DNA from: Symmetrospora coprosmae
Lineage: Eukaryota > Basidiomycota > Cystobasidiomycetes > Symmetrosporaceae
DNA length: 64,000 bases
Direction of reading: 5' to 3'
NCBI GenBank assembly: GCA_008802785.1
Contig: VUYT01000013.1
Location: 248,001-312,000, forward strand
The notes beneath the pieces were generated by a model, which did no database searches, had not been told where the DNA came from, and was given only the letters and a program-made list of their open reading frames with translations. A program made the position numbers and the translations under genes. Shown piece after piece: positions 1 to 14,470 of this stretch. Positions within the stretch are counted from its first letter, which is position 1. Each line of letters starts with the position of its first letter.

Positions 1-53
1 GCTACCTCCCGGCCTGCTCCTTGTGTGCTGCGACACCGCTGCAATCCTCCGCC

Positions 54-1810
54 ATGGCGCAGCCCGTGACCGTCGAGCCCGTCACTTTGGGACGAGCGAC
101 AATCAAGACGACAGCAGGCGATATTGCCATCGAGTTCTGGCCACGCGAGGCGCCGAAAGCCGTGCGCAACTTCGTGCAGCTCGCCCTCGAGGGCTACTAT
201 GAGGGCTGCGAATGGCACAGGGTCGTCCCTGGGCTGCTGGTCCAGACGGGAGATGCCACCAACACGGGAGAAGGAGGGGAGAGCATCTACGACGACGTGT
301 ACGAGGACGAGATCAGCCAGCGGCTGCTCTTCCGCCGGCGAGGGCTGCTCGCAATGGCAAATGCAGGCCGTCGGCACACGAACCTCTCCCAGTGCGTTCC
401 TGCCCAGTCCATCCACCTATGCTTCGTTGCCAACAGGCATAGACAGCGCAGCTGACTCAGGTCACTCCATGCTTCGCCCCGCCTCCTAGGTTCTTCATCA
501 CGCTTGACCGCGCGGATGGTCTGCAGAACAAGCACACCATCTTCGCCACTGTCCGAGGCGACACCTACTTCAATGTCCTCGCCATCTCTGAGTCCGAGCT
601 ACACCCAGACTCCGACAAGCCCGTCTATCCGACCATTATCAAAGAGATCGTCATAGATGAGAACCCGATGCCCGACATCGAGCCGCGCATAACGGGAGCG
701 GAGAAGCGGCAGCAGGAGAAGGCGCGCAAGGAAGCACGCAAGAATGCTGCAAAGGGTCGGCGGAAAAAAGAGGGCGTCAAGAATAAGAGCTTGATGAGCT
801 TTGAGGAGGAGGAAGAGGCGGGAGGGAGCGGGGCCACCGTCAAGATTACAAGCGCGCACGATGCTCTCAACGATCCGAGCTTGAGCAAGGAGGTTCTCAG
901 CAGACGTGGACTTCCTGGCGCCATGCCCGAAGGTTTCGGGGAACGACCGTCACAGCATGATAGTTTGACGCAGAAGCGGAAAGCAGATCAGTTGGACGGT
1001 AGCAGTAACGGTCAAAGGGCTGGGTCGGAATCGGCGAAACCGTGGGATTCAGCAGCTTTTGCTACGAAAGTCGATCGCAACGGTAGCTCTTCCTCAGCAG
1101 CGACCAAGCAGCTCGAGGGCTACCTCGCCGGGAACAAGAAGCGCAAGGAGTCTGCGACCGGCCCGACGAGCGAAAGCGACCGAGTCCGGGCGGAGATCGC
1201 GAAAGTACAAGCGGACTTGAAGAAGATGACGCGGAAAGACAAAGGCTCGGATGACGAGGATGGAGCAGCCACCAAGAGCAAGAAGGCAAAGGAGAGCGGA
1301 GCAGCGCTGCTCGCCGCTGAGCGAGCAAAGTATAGCCAGGGCGGGAGAAAGCTAGGGAAGGCCGGGGAAGGCAAAGGCAAGAAGCGGGCTGAGGAGGATG
1401 AGGACTTAATGAGCATGCTGGATGGCTTCAGGTCGCGCGTGCGCGCAGCTGTGGTGGAAGGCGTTCAGACGTCAAGCGAACCGGCAACGGACGCCGCGGC
1501 GGCAACGGACGGCTACGCTGGTGAAATACTGGAGGAGCAGTTCGACGACAACGACGGCGGGTGGCTCGGACACGCCCTGCAGTTCCGCAAAGACGCCACG
1601 ATGGACCAGCACTCGATTGACGAGTACGAAGTTGTCGATCCCAGGGAGAAAGGCATGACACTGGAGGATGCAAAGAGGGAGGACGAACGGCGGAAGCGGA
1701 AAACCCAGCAGGGCCGAGGCGATGGCGGGAGAACGCGAGATGCAGAACGTCAGATTGACCGGAGAGATAGGGGAGGACCAAACAGCAACCGGGCAAGGGA
1801 AAGGTACTGA
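54..1810 (+). CDS. CWC27: CWC27-type spliceosomal cyclophilin (peptidyl-prolyl isomerase family)
   Basis: Two exons (54-391, 490-1810) give a 552-residue protein. Residues about 10-170 are a cyclophilin domain: 'GDIAIEFWPREAPKAVRNF', 'WHRVVPGLLVQTGD', then after the intron 'QFFITL' and 'NKHTIF'. The long charged tail, rich in Lys, Glu and Arg, is typical of Cwc27/SDCCAG10, a component of activated spliceosomes in the nucleus, rather than of the short cytosolic cyclophilins. The substrate-contacting Trp of active cyclophilins (WLDGKH) is replaced here (GLQNKH), as in other Cwc27 proteins, so isomerase activity may be weak or absent. The chosen start is the first ATG before the conserved domain; the 5' UTR is cut by the window edge. 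It converges on the thioesterase, with 100 bp between the two stop codons. Confidence 0.9.
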
Positions 1811-1910
1811 AGAGCGGTCTGTGCCACCGATAGCTCGACCAAGTCCCCGGTCCATATCGCCTAACCCACGCCATGCTTGCTATAATCCTCGCATACAATG
1901 CCATGCGCGT

Positions 1911-2693
1911 CTAATCCTCTATCTTGCCCTCTACTACGTTATCGCCCGACTCGTCGAATGTGACGGACTTGGGATGACCGTGGCTCTTGCCGATGAACTT
2001 GGTATGCAGGCCCGTCGCCAGAAGCTTGCCCGATTCAGGATGAAGTATCTTCGTCTCGGTGTATGCCAACGTTTTGCCTAGATTGAGCAGCTGAGGTCGT
2101 GTCTGGCGTTAGCTCTGCGTGGGGGTGCAGCCCGGATCGAAATGGATGGCTCACCCGGCCCTCTATCTTGACGTAGTCGCCTTCTACTCCGGCACCTCGT
2201 ATGAAGCTGCCACAGGAGTCTCAAAGTCAATCTTTATTGCTGGTTGGTGCAGCAAGCACGGGAACTGACGTTGTATGAATATCAGTGGAGACGCCCGACT
2301 GCCAGAAGCCCTGCGTGCAGACGGCCAGACTCCCGATGGTGTCGACCAGCGAGCAGATGACTCCACCGTGCAGACTAGAGAGGCGATTCGTATGCTCCTT
2401 CTGGATTCTCATTTTCGCCTCAACATAGCCGGGTTTCGCGGAGATGATCTCCAGCTGCAACGGGGAGGATCAGCGCGTCAGGTTGCAGCGAGCACGCGGA
2501 GGCTGCGGGACGCTGTCTAACAGGGAGAGCTCACTGTGGATTTCGAGATTGCATCGTGGCCCTGGCAAAGACAGACGCCTACACAGGTCAGCTTGTCCGT
2601 TTCCGCGCGAGGGCAACCTCCGCCGAGAAGACTTGCTCCGTATGCAATGAAGTCAGACCAGATCTTGCGGACGAATCTTGTGCATTGTGACAT
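1911..2693 (-). CDS. Hotdog-fold acyl-CoA thioesterase (THEM2/ACOT13-like)
   Basis: Five exons on the minus strand (2637-2693, 2535-2561, 2270-2454, 2155-2206, 1911-2090) give 166 residues, the usual size of a single hotdog domain. The diagnostic motif is 'HGGVICSLVDTIGSLAV', containing the HGG turn and the Asp that acts in 4HBT/PaaI-type thioesterases; 'GVSTDIHTTF' and 'LGKTLAYTE' are the following conserved strands. The family hydrolyses acyl-CoA thioesters, in cytosol or mitochondria. The first intron (2562-2636) begins GCAAGT, the standard GC-AG donor; reading through it would insert 25 residues into the domain. One exon is only 27 nt. The start ATG lies 230 bp from the ATG of the divergent macro-domain gene, so the two share a promoter region. 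Confidence 0.88.
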
Positions 2694-2924
2694 GACGTGA
2701 ATGAGATCTGTGGAAGGGTGCGAGAGCGAGTTGTTACCTCGGCTCTTGTGCCTACGTACACGGAGACCCGCGTTCACGGAGCTCGCCCGATGCTTGCAGC
2801 TGGAGATCCCACCTGACGACCGAAGCGACGCTGCATGTTTGTTCACCAAGTCTCGAAAGCGTTTGCCAGTACAAGTAGATCTGCTCGCTTGCCTCTGCAC
2901 TCATCGAGATTCACCAGACCCATC

Positions 2925-3973
2925 ATGACGGGTCTCACAGCCCCACACGACGTCCCTACGCTGAGCCACATGTACGCGGAAGGCAAGCTGGGCGCGACAT
3001 CATCAAATGCGCAAGAGGTCAACTTTAAGCCGAGCTCGAGTATCAATGACAAGGTCTCGCTGTGGTTAGTCGCATCAACTCCGCCCGCCTGCAGAGTGCA
3101 GGCTGCCGCCGAATCTGACGTGCTGTGACTATCGACCCAGGCAAGGAGACATCACGAAGCTGCAGGTCGATGGCGTCCGTACGCGACTACAGCCGCTCAA
3201 TTCTATCTGCAACTTGTAACCTGATCTTCAACCGTCTTCTTCCTGCTCTCGTCGGGCAGAAAACGCGGCGAACAAGGCTCTGCGGGGCGGAGGCGGCATA
3301 GACGGAGTAAGACCTGCTCGGTTCCCTCTGATATCGCAGGTATCGAGGATTGATCCCGTGCCTGTTCATCTAGGCAATCCATCGCGCCGCCGGTCCCGAG
3401 CTGCTCAAAGCGTGCAGAGCGCTCAAGGGCTGCATGACCGGCGCGACGAAGGTGACGCCGGGCTTTGACCTCCCGGCAAAATGGGTTCTGCACACGGTTG
3501 GACCCGTGTACGATGATGACGAGGTGGAGTGGTCCGAGGAGTGCTTGCAGTCGTGCTACGAAACTACCCTCGAGCATGCCATCGACAATAAGGTCCGGAC
3601 TCTCGCCCTATGTGGCGTGAGCACAGGCGTGTACGGTTATCCGCTCGAGGACGCAACGCACATTGCCCTTCGCACTACTAGGGAGATGCTCGAGGCGAAC
3701 GAGGCGGAAGTGGGTGCGAGCCTTTTCAGCTACACGTCTCTTAGCTGACTAGTCGCCACCTCGCAGTTCGAGAGGATCATCTTCTGCAATTTCAGCGGAA
3801 GAGACACGCAGATGTACTCACAGCTAGCGGTAGGCGCCAATGACTGCATGTTTGGACTTGTGGCTCACTCCTGATGCCGTCTTGCGTCCCGTTTGTAGCC
3901 GCTCTACTTCCCTCCGGCGCCAACGTCGGAAGCATCCGGAGGGGCTCCTACCACGAAAGAATTCGATGCGTAA
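2925..3973 (+). CDS. Macro-domain ADP-ribose hydrolase (MacroD-type)
   Basis: Six exons (2925-3064, 3141-3178, 3260-3306, 3374-3709, 3767-3829, 3899-3973) keep frame and give 232 residues. The macro fold is clear: 'GDITKLQVDG', 'NAANKALRGGGGIDG', 'AIHRAAGPELLKACR', 'TPGFDLPAKWVLHTVGP' and 'STGVYGYPLEDATHIAL'. The Asn and the Gly-rich loop bind ADP-ribose; MacroD-type proteins remove mono-ADP-ribose from proteins or hydrolyse O-acetyl-ADP-ribose. The usual second Asn (VNAAN) is preceded by Gln instead of Val-Asn ('VQNAAN' keeps the catalytic Asn). An in-frame ATG 90 nt upstream (2835) would add about 30 Arg/Ser-rich residues resembling a mitochondrial presequence, so the true start is uncertain. 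It may be a dual-targeted protein. Confidence 0.88.
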
Positions 3974-4260
3974 AGCAGCGCGTCCACGGACGTCTCTGCT
4001 CAGTCTCAGCCTGGTCTCACTGCCCTTACTCTTCTCAGTCAGTCTGATGTCCCGCAATTTTGTCGACGGGCACAGAGAAGTGATTGGTCAGACTGCATTG
4101 CATATGTATCCTACATCATCAGTATAACCTCCGACAGACCGAATGCATGACTGTACATGCGAAAAGAGATGCGCGAAAGGCATGTGCAGGCACTGTCCAG
4201 CGGGGCGATACAGGGTTGAAGAGCAGAGTAGAGCGAGACTGCGTCCGAAAGACAGGCGTA

Positions 4261-7200
4261 TCAAGGCGACGCCGCCGAGGGCGCCTGCCAGATCCGCACC
4301 GTCTTGTCGTCGCCGGCACTGGCGAACATGCCGGCGCTCGACGGGTTCCAGGCGACGTCGTTGACGGTCCCGCCATCGTGCCCGGCCAGAATCTCTAGTG
4401 GCTCGATGTTGTCTTTGTGCCAGACGTAAATCATGGCGTCTGCGTATGGGCACGATGTGGGCATGGAGGTCAGCGCTGGAGCAGACGCTAACGCAGTCCA
4501 CCGACGTCTCACCCTCGCTCCCGCTGATGACAAAGCTCTTGGACGCGCCACCGAAGCAGCTCCGGACCATGTACATGCCCTGCTGATGTCCGCGATACCG
4601 CTTGTGAATGGTACCGTCGACAATGTCGTAGAGCACGACCTCGTCTGGCGATTGGTTGACGAGAACGTGCCTCGGGTCATCCGAGGCGAAAGTGACGCAC
4701 GTAAGCGACGTCGGGTGGTGCAGGCTGCGCTCTTGCCGCCGCTCGGCGATGTTGAAGATGATGAGGCGCCGCTCGAGCACTTCAAACATGCCTTTGCCGG
4801 GTGTGGATGCCGATGGGCCGTCGAGCGCGCCGTTGAGCGTGGAGATGCGCGGGACATGCGACGCCTCGCCGATACACACCAGACGGGTCCCGTCGGGCGA
4901 GGCAGCAACGTCCACTATCCGGTAGGGCGAAGTCGAAAAGGCGTAGCTGATGTTGCCTTCCAGATCCTGTAATACGCAATAGATGCATCAAGGTCAGTTC
5001 CGCCGCAGGCTGCAGTCGTGCTGGTGACCACGCACCCAGCATAGCACCCTGGCGTCCAGACCTCCGCTGAAGAAGCCTTTCGAGTTGGTCATCCACGCAA
5101 CACCGCCGACCGCACAGAATTCGTGCTTGGTAACGTTGAGTCGGCAGAGTCCTGACTGCACTTCAAACACTTTAACTGCGCACTCGACGCCGAGCAGGAG
5201 CATCGAATCGTCTGGCGACCAGGCTATGGACGTGATCTTTTCCGTAGCATCGGCCGCATGAAGCTCGTGGAGGACCGTGAAGTGTTCCTGGCAGAATCAG
5301 GTGAGAAGAGCGCGGGGGTCAGCGACAGCGCCACTGAGAAGCCGCATCAGCCTGGACGCCGCGCGTGCAAGGCCAACCTTCGCCTTCCAGACCATGACAC
5401 TCCCATCCGCTCCCGCCGTCGCCAAATACCGCCCGTCGTGGCTGAACTCCACCCTCCACACCTCGTCCGCGTGCCCGTGCAGGATGTGCGTGGTGACAGT
5501 CGGGAAGACGGAGCGATCGCAGACGTGATCGCTGTAAAGGGATATGGGCGTGTCGGCGGCGTGATAGCGGCACTGCGTCCGCTGCTGTTCCTTGGCTTGT
5601 TCGAGAAGCGTCTCGAGACGTCGTTGAGGGATCATTACCGAAGCAGGGATGTGGGCTGGCAGAGTCCGTTGCCGATGTGACACGGTATCAGCGTACAGCA
5701 GCTCAATTCGCACACGCTTTGTCCTGCGCAAAGAACACTTTCACGCACTCTGCAAAGCGTCGAGGAGTTGCAGTCGAGACAAGGGGCCAGTGCCTAACCA
5801 GCCTGACCGTTCGCGCAGTTCCGATGGGCCGGCGCACATCATGAAGCTGAAGGTGGCAGTAGAGCATGCCGGACGAGCAGATCATCGGACGCGCGAACAA
5901 GTCAGACGAGCCGGATCGATTGACGGTCGACGCGCGATTTACGTACCTCGACAATTGATGCAGCCGTTCCTGATTGCGGTTGAGCGGGGCCAGCTCGTTG
6001 CGCAGGACAGACAGCGCCTTCTTCGTCTCTCTTGCTTCCAGGTGCTCCATGAACTTCTGCTCGGCGATCAGGAACTTGACCGTCTGAGAGGGGAACATTC
6101 GGTAGGGCGGGCGTCAGGCAGTGCCCGTGCAAGCCGTCTCGGGGCGAGAACGGATCACCCACGCCGAGCACATCGCCTCGGATGATGTGTTCATCCCGGA
6201 GTAGACGCGTTACAGTCTCCCACTTGCCATCTAGCACACCGTTGCGGAACGTTGTTATCGTGGTGCTCTCGAGAGTGTAGCCGGACTCCTTGCCCAGGGC
6301 TGCTGCAGCGTCTCTGCACAGACAGGGCGAAGGAGGGTACGATGTACTGGTCAGCGTCTTTGTTCATCGCACAGCCGGATTACCGTTGACTGTGCAGGCA
6401 GGTTCGGACGAGAATGCTGCTCTGGCACTGACGGATATCCTGCGTCCTGCAGGCACTGCAGTGTCAACCGGACCAGCTCCTGCTGGTCAATCTGCGATCC
6501 GGGATAGATGGGGTAGAAGCCTCTGCTTGAAGACGGACCTGCCATTGCTCCGCTTCCGTTATTGCCATCACCATTGCCGTGCTCGCGGCCATTTCCCACT
6601 CCATTCGACGCCATTGCCTCGTCTCCGGGGAGCATCCCGGTGCTTCCGCCGTTCGCGCTGCTGCTCCCATTCTGGTGGTGCAGCTGCTTACGGGGCGAGC
6701 TCGATGCTGCGTCTGCAGACCCTCTCGCAGTCGCTTCTGCCGATGTGGAGCCGTTGCTGTGCATGCTGCGGTCGCCGTCGCGTGATTGACGATGAGATCG
6801 CTTTCGGCGCTTGCTTGCCGGAGGCCCGAGGCTCGTGGGGAGCGCGCCTTCGCGTCGACTGTCGGCCTCGACGATGAGTGATGACGATGATACTCCTGCT
6901 ATCTGATCCGTGCGGTGCAGCTCTATCTCTGCTGATGATGATCCTCCCGACGCGGGACTGCCGGGACTCGACGAGCGCAGGCGACGACGCCCGGTGGGTG
7001 TGACGACTCCTGCTGGTCGCGCCGCGGAGTGAGGCAGCTCCTCCTCCTCCTGAGTAGGAACCGCAATGGCAGCCTGATGAGGATGAGATGACCTTGAAGG
7101 CGTCTGTGTCGCTGCTGTCTGCGCAGAGGAGGTGCTCGCAGGCCTTATCGGGAGGGAGTCAAGCCGTGACGCTGGCGGTGGGGACGATGGCAGCTGGCCA

Positions 7201-7381
7201 GCCGCAGCTGACGCTGGCGCACCAGAGAGGGCGGACGAGGACGACAGCGTTGCGGAACGATGGATGAGAGCAGGCTGATATGGCAATGCAACAGATTGTT
7301 GTCTGGCGCTGTCGCTTGTGCTAAGCTCAACTGCAGGTCTGACGCAGAGCGCACCGCCAGGAGGTCGGTCGTGTCGCTCAT
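4261..7381 (-). CDS. GID7: GID7/WDR26-like subunit of the GID/CTLH ubiquitin ligase
   Basis: Exons 4261-4439, 4513-4966, 5036-5287, 5378-5655, 5749-5846, 5947-6083, 6163-6313 and 6433-7302 are firm; a first exon 7344-7381 joined by a 41-nt intron (ATG at 7381) is tentative and gives 818 residues. After a long Ser-rich disordered leader comes a LisH motif ('ELVRLTLQCLQDAGY'), then CTLH/CRA helices ('FLIAEQKFMEHLEARETKK'), then WD40 repeats ('ILHGHADEVWRVEFSHDGR', 'GLDARVLCW', 'ASAGDDKTVRIW'). This order matches Gid7/WDR26, the oligomerising scaffold of the GID/CTLH E3 ligase that directs gluconeogenic and other regulated proteins to degradation. Two introns start GTCAG. Without the tentative exon no ATG opens the long leader; the next in-frame ATG is deep inside it. 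Confidence 0.88.
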
Positions 7382-8513
7382 GCGCCGGCTGCAGATTAGA
7401 GAGGGACAGCCGTGGACCGAAGGACACAGCAGCACCCAAGAGACGGACAGGAACGTGCAATTCAGTTGGCCACGACGACAACACGTATCATGCTCAGCTG
7501 CCCCTGCCTCTGTCTCTGCCTCTGCCTCGAGGTCTTGCTCGTATGCTCACGCGAGCTCGGTGGTGGCAACGCGCCACGTGAGCGAAAGTACCCCAGGGCA
7601 CTCGCAAGGTGAGGCAGTTCGCGAGTGTAGGCACAGAAATGCGTGCAGCACAGAAGTGCCCGCAGCGTAACCAGAAGAGAATCTACAGGCAGACGGAACG
7701 GGTACATTGGGTCTCTGCAAGGTCGCCCCACCGGTCGCGCGCGAGTAATGTCAGCCAAAGACGCGTATATTGCACAGGTGCCAAAGAGGACGACAGGCAG
7801 TGGTTTTCCTTTCTAAACTGCCAACGGAAAGTGGGAAAGCTCGATGAGGCAGAGCTGATGGAGGGGTGGAGGTACCGATTGTGTGTGTGGCGGGGTGGGG
7901 CAAGCTTGGGTATCGCGTTCGTGTGTGCGCTCTATGCTGTTGTATGAAGACTGAAAAGCATCTCTTCTCTCTATGTATCCTCCTCTGTCTAGATGTGGCC
8001 AGAGGAGGAACGGGAATGAAACGAAGGGTGCTAAAGGGGTGTCGACGGCGAGGTAGGGGTGTATGGATGCCCCTTCGTCGTGAGAATTGTTGCGCTTGCA
8101 GTCTTCATGTTTGCACTGGTCGTGAACGTCTCTCTATCGGAGAGACTAGTCGGCCAGAGTGAGAGTGTGTGTACCGAAGTAGGCTGATCCATCGGTTGCC
8201 CTCCATCAATGTCTACTAGCGAAAGTAACATGGATGGATGACTGCTGGTGGAAAGCCGTCGCGGTAGGAAGTACGAACGGAAGGGCTTGCTGGCCATTTA
8301 TTGTTTATGTGCCTCCATCTAGTTGTTTGCGAGAAAGAAGGAAGGATGTGGCCAAGCGCGCATGTGGGTGGCCCTTGGATGTCGTCGTGAATGCACACAG
8401 ATGCTAGTACTGCTGAAAGGCGCCAGATTGCGTATCGCATGTTGTACAAGGGGCGAAGGGCGAGACGAGGAATCGGGCGGGAACTCTGGATGGGTGAGCG
8501 CAAGAGAGCGCAA
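7382..8513. other. Intergenic: GID7 upstream region and DED1 3' flank
   Basis: About 1.1 kb without a convincing gene. The left part holds a pyrimidine-rich (CTCTGC)-like tract around 7500-7530 just upstream of GID7. Short open frames occur on both strands but lack splice logic, family motifs or consistent composition. The right part is expected to be the DED1 3' UTR and terminator. Confidence 0.6.
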
Positions 8514-10899
<2,386 letters not shown>

Positions 10900-11346
10900 G
10901 GTCTGTGGTGTGGTTGTGTGTGTAGTATAAGTGAAGTGCTAGACTTGCGTTCTGTCAATCCCAGTTGATGAGAGGATGTGGTTGAGGTCGTCAAAGGGGC
11001 AGCCAGGGCAGGGCAGAGGCCACACGACGAGGACTCGGCTGCCTGCTGGAAAACTCGCCACGGGGCAGAGGGCGGATTTCGCCACCAGCGACCCGGGCCT
11101 GCAGACACCGTATGTGCTTTGACGTTGAGGGCAAGGGGAGCCCGCATGTTGTACAGTAGGTACAGTCATGGCGCAGTACACTTGTCGCAGCAGGCTGTCT
11201 GGGATCCTCGCCCCCTACCGAGACTTATGGCCAGCCAGCAGGTGTCGCACAGGAATTCACGTGCCAGCAGCCCTGTGGAGCTTTATCGCCTGCTTGCTGT
11301 CACCTTGCCATGTCGATTACTCCCATCCAAGCAGACTCTCATCGCC
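10900..11346. promoter_or_regulatory. Divergent promoter region between DED1 and an orphan gene
   Basis: A 447-bp spacer between two ATGs pointing away from each other. I see no TATA box in a convincing position and no long repeat; it must contain both transcription starts. Confidence 0.5.
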
Positions 11347-12537
11347 ATGAGTGAGCAGCAGCGGCGTCGCCTGCCAGCACCACCACTGCCACCCTCCGCT
11401 TCATCCTCCCGCAAGCGCGTCAGGGAAGAGTTCACCCTGCAGCAGCAACAGCCGTCCACTTGGACGCCCATCGGCGATGACGGCACGGAGAGCTCGTCCG
11501 CCGCCCTTGCCTCGAACAAGAGGAGGAAGAGCAACATGGGAAGGGGCATAGACCTAGCAGTGACGACCGCATCGACCATCCTCCACACTGCCGCAGAGGC
11601 TGTCGTGGTGAGTGCGCGATCCGTCTTCTAGCCGGGGAGAAGCTCTTTCGAATGCAAGCGCGTCATCTGACAGTCCTCCCCCGCTTCCCGCAGTTCTGTA
11701 CGGTGCTCGGCCTGGCTGCCTATCGACTCTGGTACGGCGAAGACCGCAACGCGTCCCCCTCATCCTCTTCACCTCCTATTGCCCCTCGCACAGCAGAAGA
11801 GCACCAACCCGCTCCCCGTCGTCTCGAAGAGGAAGGCGGGCCGATGCAAGGGGATGTGCTCCAGGACTCGCCTCCGTCGTACGAGGCTCTCTTTCTCGTG
11901 AGGCACTGACATACCGTATCGTCTGGCGAGCTTGATTGTGCTGACTAGCCGCTTCGACTTTCTCCAGACTTCCGATCCGAAGCTCGGCTCCGCCGCTACA
12001 CCCCCGCTCACGAGACGCCCACTGCACACGGCACGGTCACCAGCCGTACGCAGGCGGCGTCCGATCCAGACAGCTTCCGCACTCCCTCGTCGAAGTCTCG
12101 GCAACGCTAGCCCAGCTCTCGCCACATCAGCTTCATTCGACACGCTTTCACCCTCTCTTTCATCTACCGCCTCGCCCACCATCCTCTCTCATCGCTCATC
12201 CCCGTCTCTCGCGCCCTCTTCGCCGCCATCGACGATATTCAGCCCGGTCCTTGCCGTGCCGTACGAGGAGGATGAGCTGGACGACGATCCAGACGAGACC
12301 TTCTCCTCCATGTCTGCCCGGCTGCAGGACATGATCAAGCAGGGGAACGATGCGCTGAGCAGCGCCGGCGATACGCAAGGCAGCGCACAGGAAGATCCGC
12401 CGGAAGGATCAGACCTTGACCCGCCAGCTAGCAGGAAATTGGCGGGCATGCGCGTCCACAAGAGGGCCGCTTCTGCGACACATGCCAGCCGGCTGCCTCG
12501 AGCCAGCGGACATCGCAGCAGGCCCTCCATGGGCTGA
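11347..12537 (+). CDS. Orphan Ser/Pro-rich protein with one membrane span
   Basis: Three exons (11347-11607, 11694-11897, 11968-12537) give 344 residues with all phases zero. The first exon is polar and basic with 'RKRVREEF' and 'NKRRKS', which could act as nuclear signals. The exon 1-2 junction creates a hydrophobic stretch, about residues 75-100, including 'VVFCTVLGLAAYRLW', the only candidate membrane segment. The rest is Ser, Pro and Ala rich, probably disordered, with an acidic patch 'DELDDDPDE' and a possible short helix 'MSARLQDMIKQGND'. I recognise no family. A nuclear-envelope or ER tail-type protein would fit a basic head plus a single span, but this is inference. It converges on the amidohydrolase, with only 84 bp between stops. 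Confidence 0.7.
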
Positions 12538-12621
12538 TCCCGCCGCATTCCTTCCCAGAGCTCAACCCGCACCACTACAGTTCCCCAGTCCTAATAAGCC
12601 TTCCGCATAACCTTGTTGATG

Positions 12622-14470
12622 TTACAATCCGTCCTTGGCATTTGGCGGCTCTGTCTTCCATGCATTATATGTGAACCTCCCGCCCAGCAATGTAGCTTCT
12701 GGCTCCATGGCCCACAGCTGTTCCACGCTGGCCGTCAAGGGGTCAAACGGCAGCACGACCAGGTCCGCAATGTCGCCCATTGCTACCTGCAGCCTTCTTC
12801 CAGACGTTGAAGCAGCGTACGCAACCTCACGCGAGAGCCTCTGCTCATCGTGGTATCCCGGCCCCGTTTCTCCTCTCCGCAGTCGCGAGATCCCCGCCGC
12901 CATTGCCATCCACGGGTCGAGCGGCGCAACGGGGGCGTCGCTGCCCAGGCGCAGCTCGATTCCATGCTGCGCAATGCTCGCGTACGCAAATGCACGGTCT
13001 GTCAGACCCGGCCAGAAGCGCGGGAGGAGCTCACGATCGTCGTTCAGGTGCTGCGGCTGCACGGACGCCGCCAGGCCCAGCGCGGCCATGCGCGGCAGGT
13101 CCTGGGTGAACATCAGCTGCGCGTGCTCGATCGTGCTGCCTGCGAGTGGCGGCTGAGACAATGTCTCAAGCTGGTCGAGCACGACAGAAGCCGTCTTGTC
13201 CCCGATCGTGTGTACCGCGAGCCGGAAAGAGTGCTTCTGGGCCAGCTCGAAGAACTCCTTGAACTGTTCAGGCGTGTACGAGAGCAGACCGTGATCATTA
13301 GGGGCTGCATAGAGTTGTCAGCTCATGACTGTGCCATCGATATAATGGAATCAGAGACCTACGAGCCGGCGGAGAAGGATATGCGCGGTGACAGCAAGCC
13401 GTCCTTGTTCCGAGCGAGCCATCACTGATGATTTTGAACGGCCCGACGGAGATGAGCCCGTCTGTGCCTTCTATCACGTCGTCTGACCGATGGCCATCGG
13501 CGATCGCCTGGTGTATGTGCTCGGGGTACATCCCGCATCTGACGCGCAGGTATGTCATGCCGTCCTTCACGCGCTTGCTCCAGCTGAATTGGAAGATCGG
13601 ATCCTGCACGTCAGATTGGCGCTGTACAATAAGCTGATTCACACATACTTGCGCATGTTGAAGTCCCACTCCAGGTCCACAATCTCCGTGACTCCCTTGC
13701 GACTGTGTCCAGCGAGATTGCTCAGCTCAAAGTGGATACCGACTGTCAGCCACGAGATCGCTCAGCTTACGCAGCATCCTTTGACGCTTCGAACAGCAAT
13801 GCATCGAGATAATGGGCCTCCTTCACGTTGTGCACGACCATCATTTGGAAGCATTCAGCCTCCCTAAACAGACCGGTGCGGTATCCATCCATGCTCGACG
13901 GGACGTTCAGCCAGCGGATAGCGCTGGAGTTGGCCCAGAACGAATGGAGATCGTTCATGTAGATGATGACTGGTATTCCAGTGTCTGGCACACCGTTGTC
14001 CAAGGTGAGACTCGTCATCTTTGTGACGTCCTCGTCTGGCCAACTGCCCAGCATCAGCCCCTGACCGACCAGTGCAGGCTGTGTCGCCGGGTCGCGTTCC
14101 GCAGCCGACGTGTTGAGCAAGATCAAAGCTTCCGACAGTGATGAGACGCCGCTGAACGAAATTCGGCTGCGCATCTTGGACCACATCGAGAAATGGACGT
14201 GATGGTCGACCATCGAAGGAGCTGCCAGTTCGCAACTTGACGTGAGCATGCTATGATATCGCGCGTAGGGGATTAGAAAGACGCAGCACCTAGGTAATCG
14301 CCAGCGAGGTTGTATTGCTCCTGCTCGTTCTCCGTATCGAAAGCCGTAAAGCCGTCCATGGGCTGCATCTTTGCGACATGGCCCGACTCAATGAGCACAG
14401 CGTACGGGGTCCCAGATGGGTCATTCGTCAGGCGCGCATTGAGGAATACGATGGGAGGAGCCAACATCAT
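12622..14470 (-). CDS. YtcJ-like amidohydrolase (Amidohydro_3 family)
   Basis: Exons 14290-14470, 13771-14221, about 13645-13742, 13363-13603 and 12622-13304 encode a metal-dependent TIM-barrel hydrolase of about 550 residues. Visible landmarks are 'MVDHHVHFSMW' (the HxH metal site), 'ISDGSLGTRTA', 'LAVHTIGDKTA', 'TIEHAQLM', 'LGSDAPVAPLDPW' and 'MGDIADLVVLPFDPL'. Members hydrolyse amides or N-formyl groups; the substrate is unknown. One junction, between 13742 and 13771, does not resolve: the GTAAGC donor leaves two bases while the only acceptor needs one. Either an unusual splice, a local frame change or a sequence error is present there. All other joins keep frame. Start: the first of two adjacent ATGs, just before the 'PPIVFLNARL' strand. 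Confidence 0.82.

Noticed and set aside
4433-4972. 179-codon plus-strand open frame
   Set aside because: Antisense to WD40 repeats of GID7; no independent support.
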